Shown here: in pieces, positions 18,819 through 27,277 of the stretch
How the letters are laid out: every line of letters starts with the position of its first letter
Numbering within the stretch: position 1 is the first letter of the stretch
From: Streptomonospora salina
Lineage (GTDB): Bacteria > Actinomycetota > Actinomycetes > Streptosporangiales > Streptosporangiaceae
Length of the DNA: 64,000 bases
Reading direction: 5' to 3'
Assembly: GCF_014204715.1 (NCBI RefSeq)
Contig: NZ_JACHLY010000001.1
Coordinates: 3,370,501 to 3,434,500, forward strand
Program-made: the position numbers and the translations under genes
The notes under the pieces: generated by a model
Told to the model about the DNA's origin: nothing
Seen by the model: only the letters and a program-made list of their open reading frames with translations
Database searches by the model: none

Positions 18819-20366
18819 TCACCCTTCGCAGACCTTCTCCCGGGCGGTGGCGGGCCCGGAGCCGGTCCCGCCGCCGGACCGCTGGGACGACGTGGACGCG
18901 GCCTGCTGCGTCTCGGCCTGTTCCGGCTCGGGCGGCTGCACCTCGCGGTAGTTGAACCCGATCACGACCTGGATCCGCTCGCCGAGCTCCTCGTCCTTCT
19001 CCAGGGACGAGCCCGGGACCGCCTCGGCCACCACGGCGGCCTCCTCCTTGTTGCCCGGGCCGTAGCGCAGCACGGTCTCGGGCACCTCGGTGCTGGACCA
19101 GTTGCGCGCGGCCGAAGGCACCCGGAAGCCGGCGTCGCCGAAGGCCCGGTCGGCTTCGGCGCCGAGCCCGGTGATACCGGTACCGTTGAACACTTGCAGG
19201 TGGATGTCCCCGGGGTCGGGAGACGTGCCGGACCTCCCCGCGGACGCCGACGCGTCCCCGCCGTCGCCGCCGCCGAGCGGCTTGTCGGCGTTGATCCGGG
19301 CGAACATGTCCGAGGCCTGCCGGCGGTCCCAGGTCACCGCGACGTCGCCGTGCGGAGTCCAGAAATCGGTCCGCTCGACGGGCACCGTGGTGAAGGTGAC
19401 GTCGCCCAGCCCGATGCCGCGCAGCTGGCCGGTCAACGCGTTGATGGCGCCGGTGTCCAGGCTCTCGTCCACGGTGACCGAGTTCAGCGCCCGGTCGACG
19501 AAGTCGCCGAAGCGCTGCGGGTTCGACAGGGTGTCGGTGCTCGCCGCGGTCTCCAGCATGGCCGACAGGACCTGCTGCTGGCGGTCGATCCGGTCGAGGT
19601 CGCCGCCGGCGGTGGCGCGGGTGCGGGCGAAGGCCAGCGCCTCCGTACCGTCGACCCGGTGCGTGCCCGCCGCCATGTCCAGGTGGGCTTTCTCGTCTTC
19701 GATGGGCGCGGGCAAGCAGACCTCGATACCGCCGAGGCCGTCGACCATGTCCACGAACCCGGTGAAGTCGACTTCGATGTAGTGGTCGATGCGCACACGG
19801 GTGGCCGACTCGACGGTGCGCACCGCCAGAGACGGCCCGCCCAGCGAGTAGGCGGCGTTGATCTTGTTCTCGCCGCGTCCGGGGATGTCGACCCAGGAGT
19901 CGCGCGGAATACCCACGACGGTGACGTGGTCGCGGTCGTCGTCGAGGTGCACGAGCATCATGGTGTCCGAGCGCTTGCCCTCGGCCCGTCCCACGCCCAG
20001 CTCGTTCTGCCGGTCCCGCTCCATGCCCTCGCGTGTGTCCGAACCGATGACCAGGAAGTTCAGTGCCCCCTGGGCGCCCTCCTCGGGGCGGTCGCCGTCG
20101 GCCAGCCCGCCGAAGACGTCGAAGCGGTCGAGCTGCCCGGATACCCAGCCGGTGAGCGACCACGCGGTGCCCGACGCCAGCAGGACCAGAACCGACAGCG
20201 CCCCGGCCGTCAGCAGCGCCGCGCGTTTTCGCCGGACGGGGCCGCTGGGAGGGGTGAAGCCGCGCCGGGGATCGGGAGGTGTGGGAGCGGAACGCATGCG
20301 GGCAAACCCGCCGTCGCGTCCGGCTCGCTCTCCGCTGCGCCGGTCCTCGCCCGGGCGGTCGCTCAC
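18819..20366 (-). CDS. LytR-CpsA-Psr (LCP) family cell-wall polymer ligase
   Basis: LCP proteins transfer lipid-linked glycopolymers onto peptidoglycan outside the membrane. The 515-residue protein has a cytoplasmic N-terminus of about 50 residues, one membrane helix (AALLTAGALSVLVLLASGTA) and the LCP domain: NFLVIGSDTREGM, KRSDTMMLVHLDDD, VVGIPRDSWVDIPG, ENKINAAYSLGG, HYIEVDFTGFVDMVDGLGG, ALAFARTRATAGGDLDRI. A C-terminal LytR_C domain (IHLQVFNGTGITGLGAEADR) follows. The conserved Arg and Asp residues for pyrophosphate binding are present. GTG 20366 was selected for GGAGGG just upstream. A second LCP gene lies at 41916-43361, at the far side of the polymer cluster. Confidence 0.93.
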   Translation of the reverse strand: MSDRPGEDRRSGERAGRDGGFARMRSAPTPPDPRRGFTPPSGPVRRKRAALLTAGALSVLVLLASGTAWSLTGWVSGQLDRFDVFGGLADGDRPEEGAQGALNFLVIGSDTREGMERDRQNELGVGRAEGKRSDTMMLVHLDDDRDHVTVVGIPRDSWVDIPGRGENKINAAYSLGGPSLAVRTVESATRVRIDHYIEVDFTGFVDMVDGLGGIEVCLPAPIEDEKAHLDMAAGTHRVDGTEALAFARTRATAGGDLDRIDRQQQVLSAMLETAASTDTLSNPQRFGDFVDRALNSVTVDESLDTGAINALTGQLRGIGLGDVTFTTVPVERTDFWTPHGDVAVTWDRRQASDMFARINADKPLGGGDGGDASASAGRSGTSPDPGDIHLQVFNGTGITGLGAEADRAFGDAGFRVPSAARNWSSTEVPETVLRYGPGNKEEAAVVAEAVPGSSLEKDEELGERIQVVIGFNYREVQPPEPEQAETQQAASTSSQRSGGGTGSGPATAREKVCEG

Positions 20367-20837
20367 AGCACCCTCCGTCCGCTCGCCGCTGGAAGGCCTG
20401 CGCGGGCGCAACGGGGCCGGCGGCGCGGCGGGGAGCGGCCACTGCGCACCGTCTCCCGCCGCTCCGCGGGCGCTTTCACCGCCTGCCCCCGGTCGCGTGC
20501 AGGTCCACCGGCCCTCACGTTCGTTCCTCTAGGTTGTCACCGAATCCACCGATGGGTCGCCCGCTGTCACCTCTCGGCGTGTTGCCCCCTTCCGGATGAA
20601 CGGGGCCCGATGCCGCGTCTTTTCGCCCCCGGTAGGACGCGCGCGGCGGGCGCACGGTTCGGTCCGCGATGCGCACCGCGGGTTCGGGGGCGGGCGCGGT
20701 CGCGCGCGGCGAGGCGCGGCCCGCAGGGGTGTCCCGGGTCGCCCTGGCCGGGCGCCGCCGGGCAGTGCAGTACCGTATCGACTGCGAAGCCGCGACCCGG
20801 CCTCGCGCTCCCTGCCGCCCGACCGTTGGAATCGCCC
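20367..20837. other. Divergent promoter region between LCP and GT2 genes
   Basis: This 471-base spacer must carry promoters for both genes. TGTCACC occurs twice (near 20535 and 20567), but I could not define a promoter. The plus-strand frame open through it has no recognisable protein features. Confidence 0.4.
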
Positions 20838-21842
20838 GTGACCTGGCCGGCCGTATCCGTCGTCATGCCCGTGCTCAACGAGGAGCGCCACCTGGCGTCC
20901 GCTGTTAGCCACGTCCTCGCCCAGGACTACCCGGGCGAGCTCGAGATCGTGCTGGCGGTGGGCCCCTCCACCGACCGCACCCGCGAGGTCGCCGCCGAGA
21001 TCGCCGCCGCGGACGGGCGGGTGAAGGTCGTGGACAACCCCACCGGCCGCACGCCGGCGGGTCTCAACGCAGCGATCGACGCGTCCTCCCACGGAATCGT
21101 CGCGCGCATCGACGGGCACTCGATGATGCCCTCCGACTACCTCGCCGTGGCCGTAGGCACCATCGGGGAGACCGGTGCCGACAACGTCGGCGGCATCATG
21201 GCCGCCGAGGGCGAGACCCCGTGGGAGAAGGCGGTGGCCGCCGCCATGACCTCCCGGGTCGGAGTCGGCAACGCCCGCTTCCACACCGGCGGCTCGGGCG
21301 GCCCCGCCGACACCGTGTACCTGGGCGTCTTCCGCCGCTCGGCTCTGGAGCGCGTGGGCGGCTACGACGTGGCGTTCCTGCGCGCCCAGGACTGGGAGAT
21401 GAACCACCGCATCCGCACCACCGGAGGCACGGTCTGGTTCGAGCCGCGGATGCGGGTCTCCTACCGGCCCCGGCCCGGCGTGCGCGCGCTGGCCAAGCAG
21501 TACTTCAACTACGGGCGCTGGCGCCGCGTGGTGTCCCGACAGCACAAGGGCACCATCAACCTGCGCTACCTGGCGGCGCCGACCGCCGTCTGCGCGATCG
21601 CGCTGGGGCTGGCGGGCGGCTTCGCGTTCTGGCCCGCCTGGCTCGTGCCCGGCAGCTACGCCGCGGCGATCACCGCCGCCTCGCTCCCGCTCGGCCGAGG
21701 GCTTTCCGCCAAGGCGCGCCTGAGCATCCCGGCCGCGCTGGCCACCATGCACATGGCCTGGGGGGTGGGCTTCCTCACCAGCCCGCCCGGCCTCGGCGCC
21801 GACTCCCGCGTCGCCCGCGCGAACCGTGAGCAGCACGCCTGA
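20838..21842 (+). CDS. GT2 family glycosyltransferase (ExoA-like)
   Basis: The 334-residue protein starts with VSVVMPVLNEERHLASAV, the nucleotide-sugar-binding strand of GT-A enzymes. It has LAVGPSTDRTREVA, NPTGRTPAGLNAAID, ARIDGHSMMPSDY as the DxD-like metal site, and the acceptor/catalytic segment AFLRAQDWEMNHRIRTTGG. Two or three C-terminal hydrophobic helices follow (TAVCAIALGLAGGFAFWPAW). It resembles ExoA-type succinoglycan transferases. GTG 20838 was selected because similarity begins immediately after it; the upstream frame is open but non-homologous. The donor sugar and linkage cannot be predicted. Confidence 0.88.
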   Translation: MTWPAVSVVMPVLNEERHLASAVSHVLAQDYPGELEIVLAVGPSTDRTREVAAEIAAADGRVKVVDNPTGRTPAGLNAAIDASSHGIVARIDGHSMMPSDYLAVAVGTIGETGADNVGGIMAAEGETPWEKAVAAAMTSRVGVGNARFHTGGSGGPADTVYLGVFRRSALERVGGYDVAFLRAQDWEMNHRIRTTGGTVWFEPRMRVSYRPRPGVRALAKQYFNYGRWRRVVSRQHKGTINLRYLAAPTAVCAIALGLAGGFAFWPAWLVPGSYAAAITAASLPLGRGLSAKARLSIPAALATMHMAWGVGFLTSPPGLGADSRVARANREQHA

Positions 21843-21911
21843 GCACGGGCCGCGCGCTTCTCGGCCGGCGGAGCGGCGCGAGCGCGCGCAGCCGTCCCGG
21901 TGAGCACGGGT

Positions 21912-21927
21912 CGGCGGCGTTCCGCCG
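21912..21927. terminator. Short hairpin between GT2 and GDPD genes
   Basis: CGGCGG (21912-21917) pairs with CCGCCG (21922-21927) next to the phosphodiesterase stop. The stem is only 6 bp, so this is a weak candidate. Confidence 0.3.
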
Positions 21928-22716
21928 TCACCGCTTCTGCCGCCTGGCCTTCAACGCGGCCGCCACGCCCGGGACGTCGTCGACGACGACCGCGTCCACG
22001 CCCGCGTCGGCGAACCGGGCGGCGTCGACGGGGCCGGGGCACCAGGTGACCACGTCCAGGCCCGCGCGGTGGGCGACACCGACCGTGTAGGCGACGTCGC
22101 GGCGGCCGGGACGCTCGGGCTCGCCGGTGAGGCCGAAGGACCGGGCGTCGACCGCCACCAGGCCGCAACCGAGCCCCGCCGCCCCCGCCACAGCCTGGTC
22201 CACGGGATTGCGCACGAACGGCATCCACGCCAGCGGAATCTCCGGAGCCCCCTCCCGCACCGCCAGCAGAACGGCAGGATCGAATGAGCAGACGAACACG
22301 TGCTCGCGGCCGGCGGCGGCGCGGCGGCGCTCGGCCTCGCGGCGCAGCGCGGGCAGCAGCAGCCCGGCGGTGCGCCGCCGCGGCGGGTCGACCGCGTCCT
22401 CCATCACCGACTTGACGTCGACGTCCACCCCCGCGCACACGGGGATGGCCGCGAACGCCTCGTCCAGCCGCAGCAGCCCCGCATCGCGGCACTCCCGCGC
22501 CGGGAGGTCGGCGATCGTCCGGCCGTCCGGCAGCGCCTCGTCGTGGTGGACCACCAGCGCGTCGTCGGCGGTGCGCCGTACGTCGATCTCGACCCACTGC
22601 GCACCGGAGCCGACCGCGGCCAGGTACGACTCCGCGGAGTTCTCCCGGTAGTCCGACGCCGACGAGCGCCCCGCGCCGCGGTGCCCGATGACCTCGGGCG
22701 CGCTGAACACCGTCAC
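21928..22716 (-). CDS. Glycerophosphodiester phosphodiesterase family protein
   Basis: The 262-residue TIM-barrel enzyme has VIGHRGAG with catalytic His12, the metal-binding ExD in WVEIDVRRTADDALVVHHDEAL with the second catalytic His, VDVDVKSVMEDAV, HVFVCSFDPAVL and VVTWCPGPVDAARFADAGVD. No signal peptide is visible, so it is probably cytoplasmic. GTG 22716 overlaps the TGA of the upstream cytidylyltransferase by four bases and has AGGAGG 7 bases upstream, so the two genes are translationally coupled. Such enzymes hydrolyse glycerophosphodiesters or trim glycerol-phosphate polymers. The context suggests recycling of polymer precursors, which is inference. Confidence 0.88.
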   Translation of the reverse strand: MTVFSAPEVIGHRGAGRSSASDYRENSAESYLAAVGSGAQWVEIDVRRTADDALVVHHDEALPDGRTIADLPARECRDAGLLRLDEAFAAIPVCAGVDVDVKSVMEDAVDPPRRRTAGLLLPALRREAERRRAAAGREHVFVCSFDPAVLLAVREGAPEIPLAWMPFVRNPVDQAVAGAAGLGCGLVAVDARSFGLTGEPERPGRRDVAYTVGVAHRAGLDVVTWCPGPVDAARFADAGVDAVVVDDVPGVAAALKARRQKR

Positions 22717-23546
22717 CCGCGGGCCTCCTGGTGCCGCTCCCCGTCCCGGGGCGGGCCGGCGACCGGGCCGCCGCGCACCCGCATCAGGGTCTCGGCGATC
22801 TCGACGTCGCCGGGATTGGTGACTTTGATGTTGGACTCGTCGCCGGGCACGATGCGCACCTGCGCGTCGGGCAGGTAGTCCAGCACCACGCCGCAGTCGT
22901 CGGTGGCCGCCAGCCCGGGGGCGGCCAGCGCCCGGCGGTAGGCCTCGCGCACCACTCCCAGCCGGAACCCCTGCGGGGTCTGCATGCGGCGCAGCGAGGC
23001 CCGGGGCGGGACGTTGCGCAGCACCTCGGCGCCGCCGGAGTCCGGAGCGATCTCCACGACCGTGTCGCCGGCGGGCACGGCCACGCCTACCGCGTCGGCC
23101 TCGGCCAGCGCGCCCACGCACCGGCCGATGACCTCCGGGGTCACCAGCGGGCGGGCGGCGTCGTGCAGGAGGACCAGGTCGTCGTCGCCGCGGTGCTCCA
23201 GCGCGCGCAGCGCCGCCGCCGACGTCGCGGTGCGGTCCGCCCCGCCCGGCAGGACGGCCGAGACGCGGTCCGGACACGTCCGGTCGGCGATCTCCCGGGC
23301 CTCGTCCAGGTGCTCGGGCACCATCAGCACGATGACGTCGTCGACCTCGGGTGCGGCGCAGAATGCGGCCAGGGCGTGCTCCAGAACGGGGCGCCCGGCC
23401 AGCGGCAGCAGCTGCTTGGGGGAGCCCCCGCCCATGCGGGCGCCGACGCCGCCGGCCAGCACCGCCGCCGTGACGTGGGCGCGCGCGCCCGCCTGGGGAC
23501 GCGTGCCCGCCTGGGGACGCGCGGGCGTGGCGGAGTCCTGCGGCAT
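22713..23546 (-). CDS. IspD/TarI-type cytidylyltransferase
   Basis: The 277-residue enzyme transfers CMP from CTP to a polyol phosphate. It shows VTAAVLAGGVGARMG and SPKQLLPLAGRPVLEHAL (CTP binding), VLLHDAARPLVTPEVI, RRMQTPQGFRLGVVREAY and DESNIKVTNPGDVEIAETL. The fold covers both IspD (methylerythritol 4-phosphate) and TarI (ribitol 5-phosphate). Its setting, coupled to a phosphodiesterase and divergent from a TagGH-type transporter, favours a teichoic-acid role over isoprenoid synthesis. Canonical actinobacterial ispD normally sits beside carD and ispF, which are absent. Start MPQDSATP at 23546 has AAAGGA upstream. The N-terminal PQAGTRPQAGARA is a short repeat with low complexity. Confidence 0.85.
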   Translation of the reverse strand: MPQDSATPARPQAGTRPQAGARAHVTAAVLAGGVGARMGGGSPKQLLPLAGRPVLEHALAAFCAAPEVDDVIVLMVPEHLDEAREIADRTCPDRVSAVLPGGADRTATSAAALRALEHRGDDDLVLLHDAARPLVTPEVIGRCVGALAEADAVGVAVPAGDTVVEIAPDSGGAEVLRNVPPRASLRRMQTPQGFRLGVVREAYRRALAAPGLAATDDCGVVLDYLPDAQVRIVPGDESNIKVTNPGDVEIAETLMRVRGGPVAGPPRDGERHQEARG

Positions 23547-23779
23547 CGTCGTCCTTTCCCGCTGCGGTCGCGGCCGGTTGCGGGCTCGCCCGCCGAGCCT
23601 TCGGCCGCACCAGCCGAGATTAGCCGACCCCCGCGGTGCCGCCGGGGCCGTGCGGCCCGCACCGCCCGGTGCGCCGGGCACCCGCCGGTAGGCTGGGCTG
23701 CCGCCGCACCGCCGGATCCGGCGGTGCGGGCGGCGCCGGGCGCACGGGCGGCGCACAGCGGAGCGGGAGGGAGGCGCCG

Positions 23780-24607
23780 GTGGCGTCGCGGTTGCTGGCC
23801 CTCTGGCACAGCCGGCGGATCGTCGGCCTGCTCGTGCGGCGGGACCTGAAGGTCCGGTACCAGGGGTCCGTTCTGGGCTACGCCTGGTCGATGCTGGAGC
23901 CCCTGGCGATGGCGGGGATCTACTTCTTCGTCTTCGGCCTCGTCTTCGACACCGACCGCGGCGTTCCCGGCGGCGGCGACGCGCCCGGCGGCTACCTGCT
24001 GTTCCTGATCTCGGGGCTGCTGCCGTGGCTGTGGTTCTCCCAGTCGCTGAACCGGGCGCCCAACGCGATCCTCAGCCACAGCAGGCTGATCACCACGCTG
24101 CGCGTCCCCCGGGAGGTCTTCCCGGTGCAGGAGGCCGCCGCCAAGTTCGTCGACTACCTGCTGACCTGGCCGGTGCTGCTGGCCTTCGTCGCCGTGCTGG
24201 GCGGGCGCACCAGCGCCCAGGGGCTCATGGTGTGGCTGCCGCTGGCGGTCACCGCGCAGCTGGTGCTCACCGTGGGGACGACCCTGCTGCTGGCGACGGT
24301 GAACGTGCTCGTGCGCGACGTCGAACGGATCGTGCGCATCCTCAACCGGGTGCTGTTCTACGCATCGGCCATCATCATCCCCTCGGGGCTGGTGCTGGAT
24401 TCCGGCCGCTTCCCCGCCTGGTTCACGACACTGTTCCAGCTCAACCCGCTGTTGGGGATCTTCAAGATGCATCACGCCGTCTGGTACCCGGCCGACGCCC
24501 CCGGGGCCCTGGCCCTGACGGCGAGCGTCGCGGGACCGGTCCTGGTCCTGGCCGCCGGCTGTGCGACGTTCCGGCGCCTGGAGGCGCCGGTACTGAAGGA
24601 GCTGTGA
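23780..24607 (+). CDS. ABC-2 type polysaccharide export permease (TagG/Wzm-like)
   Basis: The 275-residue membrane protein starts with the amphipathic segment LLALWHSRRIVGLLVRRDLK, followed by VRYQGSVLGYAWSMLEPLAM, the classic Wzm/TagG N-terminus. About six membrane helices follow. LRVPREVFPVQEAAAKFVDY marks the cytoplasmic loop that meets the ATPase. It should export an undecaprenyl-linked polymer with the ATPase encoded next. GTG 23780 has GGAGG upstream, and the stop overlaps the ATPase start by one base. It is divergent from the cytidylyltransferase gene. Confidence 0.93.
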   Translation: MASRLLALWHSRRIVGLLVRRDLKVRYQGSVLGYAWSMLEPLAMAGIYFFVFGLVFDTDRGVPGGGDAPGGYLLFLISGLLPWLWFSQSLNRAPNAILSHSRLITTLRVPREVFPVQEAAAKFVDYLLTWPVLLAFVAVLGGRTSAQGLMVWLPLAVTAQLVLTVGTTLLLATVNVLVRDVERIVRILNRVLFYASAIIIPSGLVLDSGRFPAWFTTLFQLNPLLGIFKMHHAVWYPADAPGALALTASVAGPVLVLAAGCATFRRLEAPVLKEL

Positions 24608-25401
24608 TGGGCGATCCCGTCATCGAGGCCGAGGGCCTCGGCATCCGGTTCCGCGCCGACCGCGGGCGCCGGCGCAGCCTGCGCGACCTGGTGCTCGGCG
24701 TCCGGCGCGCCCCGGGCACCGACGGCTTCTGGCCGGTGCGCGACGTCTCCTTCCGGATCCGCCGGGGCGAGTGCGTGGGCATCGTCGGCAAGAACGGGAC
24801 CGGGAAGTCCACGCTGCTCAAGCTGATCGCCGGCGTGCTCATCCCCGACGAAGGCAGGGCCGGGGCCCGCGGCCGGGTCGCTCCGCTGCTGGAGCTGCGG
24901 GCGGGGTTCAACGGGCGGCTCACCGGCCGCGAGAACATCTACCTGGTCGGTTCCCTGCACGGGATGGCCCGACGGGAGATCGACGCCCGCTTCGACGCGA
25001 TCGTGGACTTCGCCGGCCTGCGCGAAAGCGACATCGACACGCCGGTGCGGCACTACTCCAGCGGAATGAAGGTCCGGCTCGGTTTCGCGCTGGTCGCCCA
25101 GTTGGACCACCCGGTGCTGTTGGTCGACGAGGTGCTGGCCGTGGGCGACCGGGAGTTCCGGGAGAAGTGCTACCGCACCATCGAGCGGATGCTGGCTCAG
25201 GACCGGACGATGGTGCTGGTCTCGCACAGCGAGGACGACCTGCGGCGCTTTTGCACCCGCGGGCTGTACCTCAAGGACGGCGGTCTGGCGCTGGACGCCG
25301 GGATCGACGCCGTGCTGGAGGCCTACCGCCGCGACCGCGCCGCCGAAGAACCGGAGGCACCGGAGAGCGGCGCGCCGGACACGGCCCGGGAAGGCACGTG
25401 A
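24607..25401 (+). CDS. Polysaccharide export ABC transporter ATPase (TagH/Wzt-like)
   Basis: The 264-residue ATPase has Walker A GKNGTGKST, the TagH/Wzt-typical LLELRAGFNGRLTGRENIYL, signature HYSSGMKVRLGFAL, Walker B PVLLVDEVLAVGD and the H-loop VLVSHSEDDL. There is no C-terminal carbohydrate-binding extension beyond the acidic tail, so it belongs to the chain-length-independent type. The start ATG shares its first base with the last base of the permease stop (TGATG), so the two are translationally coupled. Together they export the wall polymer across the membrane. A hairpin terminator follows. Confidence 0.94.
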   Translation: MGDPVIEAEGLGIRFRADRGRRRSLRDLVLGVRRAPGTDGFWPVRDVSFRIRRGECVGIVGKNGTGKSTLLKLIAGVLIPDEGRAGARGRVAPLLELRAGFNGRLTGRENIYLVGSLHGMARREIDARFDAIVDFAGLRESDIDTPVRHYSSGMKVRLGFALVAQLDHPVLLVDEVLAVGDREFREKCYRTIERMLAQDRTMVLVSHSEDDLRRFCTRGLYLKDGGLALDAGIDAVLEAYRRDRAAEEPEAPESGAPDTAREGT

Positions 25402-25455
25402 AGGGCCGCCGGGCTCATCCGGGGCCGACGGGGGACCGTGGTCCCGCACGGGCTG

Positions 25456-25482
25456 CGGTGGCGGGGCAGCGGCCCGCCACCG
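25456..25482 (+). terminator. Hairpin after the ABC transporter operon
   Basis: CGGTGGCGGG (25456-25465) pairs perfectly with CCCGCCACCG (25473-25482) around a 7-base loop, 54 bases past the ATPase stop. Confidence 0.65.
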
Positions 25483-25643
25483 GCGCGGCTGCCGGGAAAC
25501 AGCAGGCGACGCGCAGCCCCGGCCCCCGCCCTCCGGGCTTAGGGGACTTTTCGCTCTTCCTGCGCGTTCGGTGCGCCGATGGTTGCGATGTGCGCCCCTG
25601 CGGGTAGACGGTGTTTCCGAGGCTGCGGGAGAGGGGCACTGCC

Positions 25644-26618
25644 GTGTCAGACGTCGACGCTCACGCCGGCCGCGGAGGCGGCGGGCGCCCCGGCGCTCCC
25701 GGCGGCCGGCCGCGCCGGGGCCGGATCAGCCCGTCGGCCATGACGCGGACCGGGCTCGTGCTGGCCGTCGCGGCCGCCGTGTGGTTCACCGACGGGAGCC
25801 TGCGCGGCGCCGTGGTCGGGTCGCTCCTGCTGGGCGCCGTCATCACCACCGACCTCCTCGCCGTCCGGCTGCGCGGCGGGCGCCGCGACCGCCTGGACCT
25901 GTGGCTGGCGCTGGTGCTGGGGCGGCTGCGCGAGTACATCGTCTACGCCGGGCTCGCCGTCGGCGGCACGGCCGCCGGCGTGCCCGACGCGTGGGCCTGG
26001 GCGGCGGGCGCGCTCATCGCCCTCGCGCTTCGCGACTCCGTGGCGGCCGCCCGCGGCGCCGACGTCGGCCGTCCCGAGTGGACGCCGGAGTCCGGCCTGC
26101 CGCGGCCCATCGAGGCGGTCGACCCCAGTCGGCCCCCGGACGACGGGGCACCCGGCGACGCCTCGCTCACCGCCGAGCTCCTCGGCGACCCCGATCCCCC
26201 GTCCGCAACGGGGGGTGACGGCCGCAACGAGAGCACCGGCGGTGCCTTCTCCGGCATCCGCACCGTTCCCAAAGGCGCCCCATGGCCGGGCTGGTCCGCG
26301 GCCCGCGCCGAAACCCCGGGTGCGCCGCCCGGCCCCGGCCGCGGCGCCGACGGCTCCGCGGCCCCGCCGGGGACCGGCGCTACCGGCGGTGACGGGCCAC
26401 TCGCCGGCGGTTCCGGCACCGCCGGCCGCCCCGGGGCCCGTCCGCGGGCTGCCCTTCTCGCGCGGGTCGCCGCCTTCCCCCAAGCCGCGCGCTTCGGCAC
26501 GGTGGCCCTGACGATAACGATTTGGGACACCCGGGTGACGTTCATCGCACTGATCGTCGGGTGTGCCTTCGCTGCCACCGCCGAACTCACCGGCGGCCCC
26601 GACGACACCGCGAGGTGA
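25644..26618 (+). CDS. Degenerate CDP-alcohol phosphotransferase-like membrane protein
   Basis: The 324-residue protein has ISPSAMTRTGLVLAVAAAVWF, a matching first helix pair, then LRGGRRDRLDLWLALVLGRL and REYIVYAGLAVGG. These align with the start and end of the CDP-alcohol phosphotransferase core (a family form is REYVVYAGLA). The catalytic pattern D-x2-D-G-x2-A-R-x8-G-x3-D-x3-D is largely lost: only Asp70 remains, with Ala73 and Val74 at the D-G positions. A disordered linker (about residues 130-280) rich in Pro/Gly/Ala precedes two C-terminal helices. GTG 25644 follows GAGAGGGG. It is four bases upstream of the DUF5941 gene. Elsewhere the two modules can be fused in one protein. It is probably non-catalytic. 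Confidence 0.65.
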   Translation: MSDVDAHAGRGGGGRPGAPGGRPRRGRISPSAMTRTGLVLAVAAAVWFTDGSLRGAVVGSLLLGAVITTDLLAVRLRGGRRDRLDLWLALVLGRLREYIVYAGLAVGGTAAGVPDAWAWAAGALIALALRDSVAAARGADVGRPEWTPESGLPRPIEAVDPSRPPDDGAPGDASLTAELLGDPDPPSATGGDGRNESTGGAFSGIRTVPKGAPWPGWSAARAETPGAPPGPGRGADGSAAPPGTGATGGDGPLAGGSGTAGRPGARPRAALLARVAAFPQAARFGTVALTITIWDTRVTFIALIVGCAFAATAELTGGPDDTAR

Positions 26619-26622
26619 GCCG

Positions 26623-27261
26623 ATGGGTGCTTCCCCACCGCCCGGCACCGGCATGGATCTGCGCTATCTCCGCGGCGACGGGCACCTGAGCACGGCCCTG
26701 GGCCGGCTCGCCGCCGGCGGGTTCCCCCCGCTGCTGCCCACCCTGGCCGGGGCCCTGGTTGCGGGTGTGCTGATGGCGACGGGCCTCAACCACCTCACAG
26801 GCATTACCCTGTTCGCACCGGTGGCCGCACTGCTGCTGTCCGGCGTCGCCTCTGGGCACCCGCACGACGGCCGGTTCGACCGGCTGGTCCCGCCCCTGCT
26901 GCGTGCGACGGAGTACCTTTATCTCCTGGCGCTGGGCTACGGGTCCGGTGTCCCCGGGCCACTGGTGTTCGTACTCGTGGCCGCGGTCGCCCTGCACCAC
27001 GCCGACTCCGTGCACCGCACCCGCACCGGTCTGCGCCCGCCCGCTTGGCTCATGCGGGCGATGCTCGGGTGGGACGGGCGGATGGTGGTTCTGGCCGCAG
27101 GCGGGGCACTGGGCTGGCTCCCGTTCACCTACGGTGTACTGACGGGTTACCTTGCGGTGCTGCTCGTGTGGGAGTCCACGACGAGCTGGCTCGCGGCGCC
27201 GATCGCGGAAGCACAGGCTCCGCGCAACGAATCGGGAGGCGTGGACGCCTCCACGATGTAA
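26623..27261 (+). CDS. DUF5941 domain membrane protein
   Basis: The 212-residue membrane protein has motifs I recognise from DUF5941: SGHPHDGRFDRLVPPLLRA, TEYLYLLALGYGSG, LHHADSVHRTRTGLRPP and MLGWDGRMVVLAAG, with about six hydrophobic helices. In other actinobacteria this domain ends large proteins that also carry nucleotidyltransferase and CDP-alcohol phosphotransferase modules. Here those modules are encoded separately just upstream and downstream. The start MGASPPPG at 26623 follows GAGGTGA. It sits in a tight plus-strand operon (25644-29812). The activity is unknown; a role in making a lipid-linked or CDP-linked polyol is inference. Confidence 0.75.
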   Translation: MGASPPPGTGMDLRYLRGDGHLSTALGRLAAGGFPPLLPTLAGALVAGVLMATGLNHLTGITLFAPVAALLLSGVASGHPHDGRFDRLVPPLLRATEYLYLLALGYGSGVPGPLVFVLVAAVALHHADSVHRTRTGLRPPAWLMRAMLGWDGRMVVLAAGGALGWLPFTYGVLTGYLAVLLVWESTTSWLAAPIAEAQAPRNESGGVDASTM

Positions 27262-27277
27262 GGAGGAACACGCCTAC

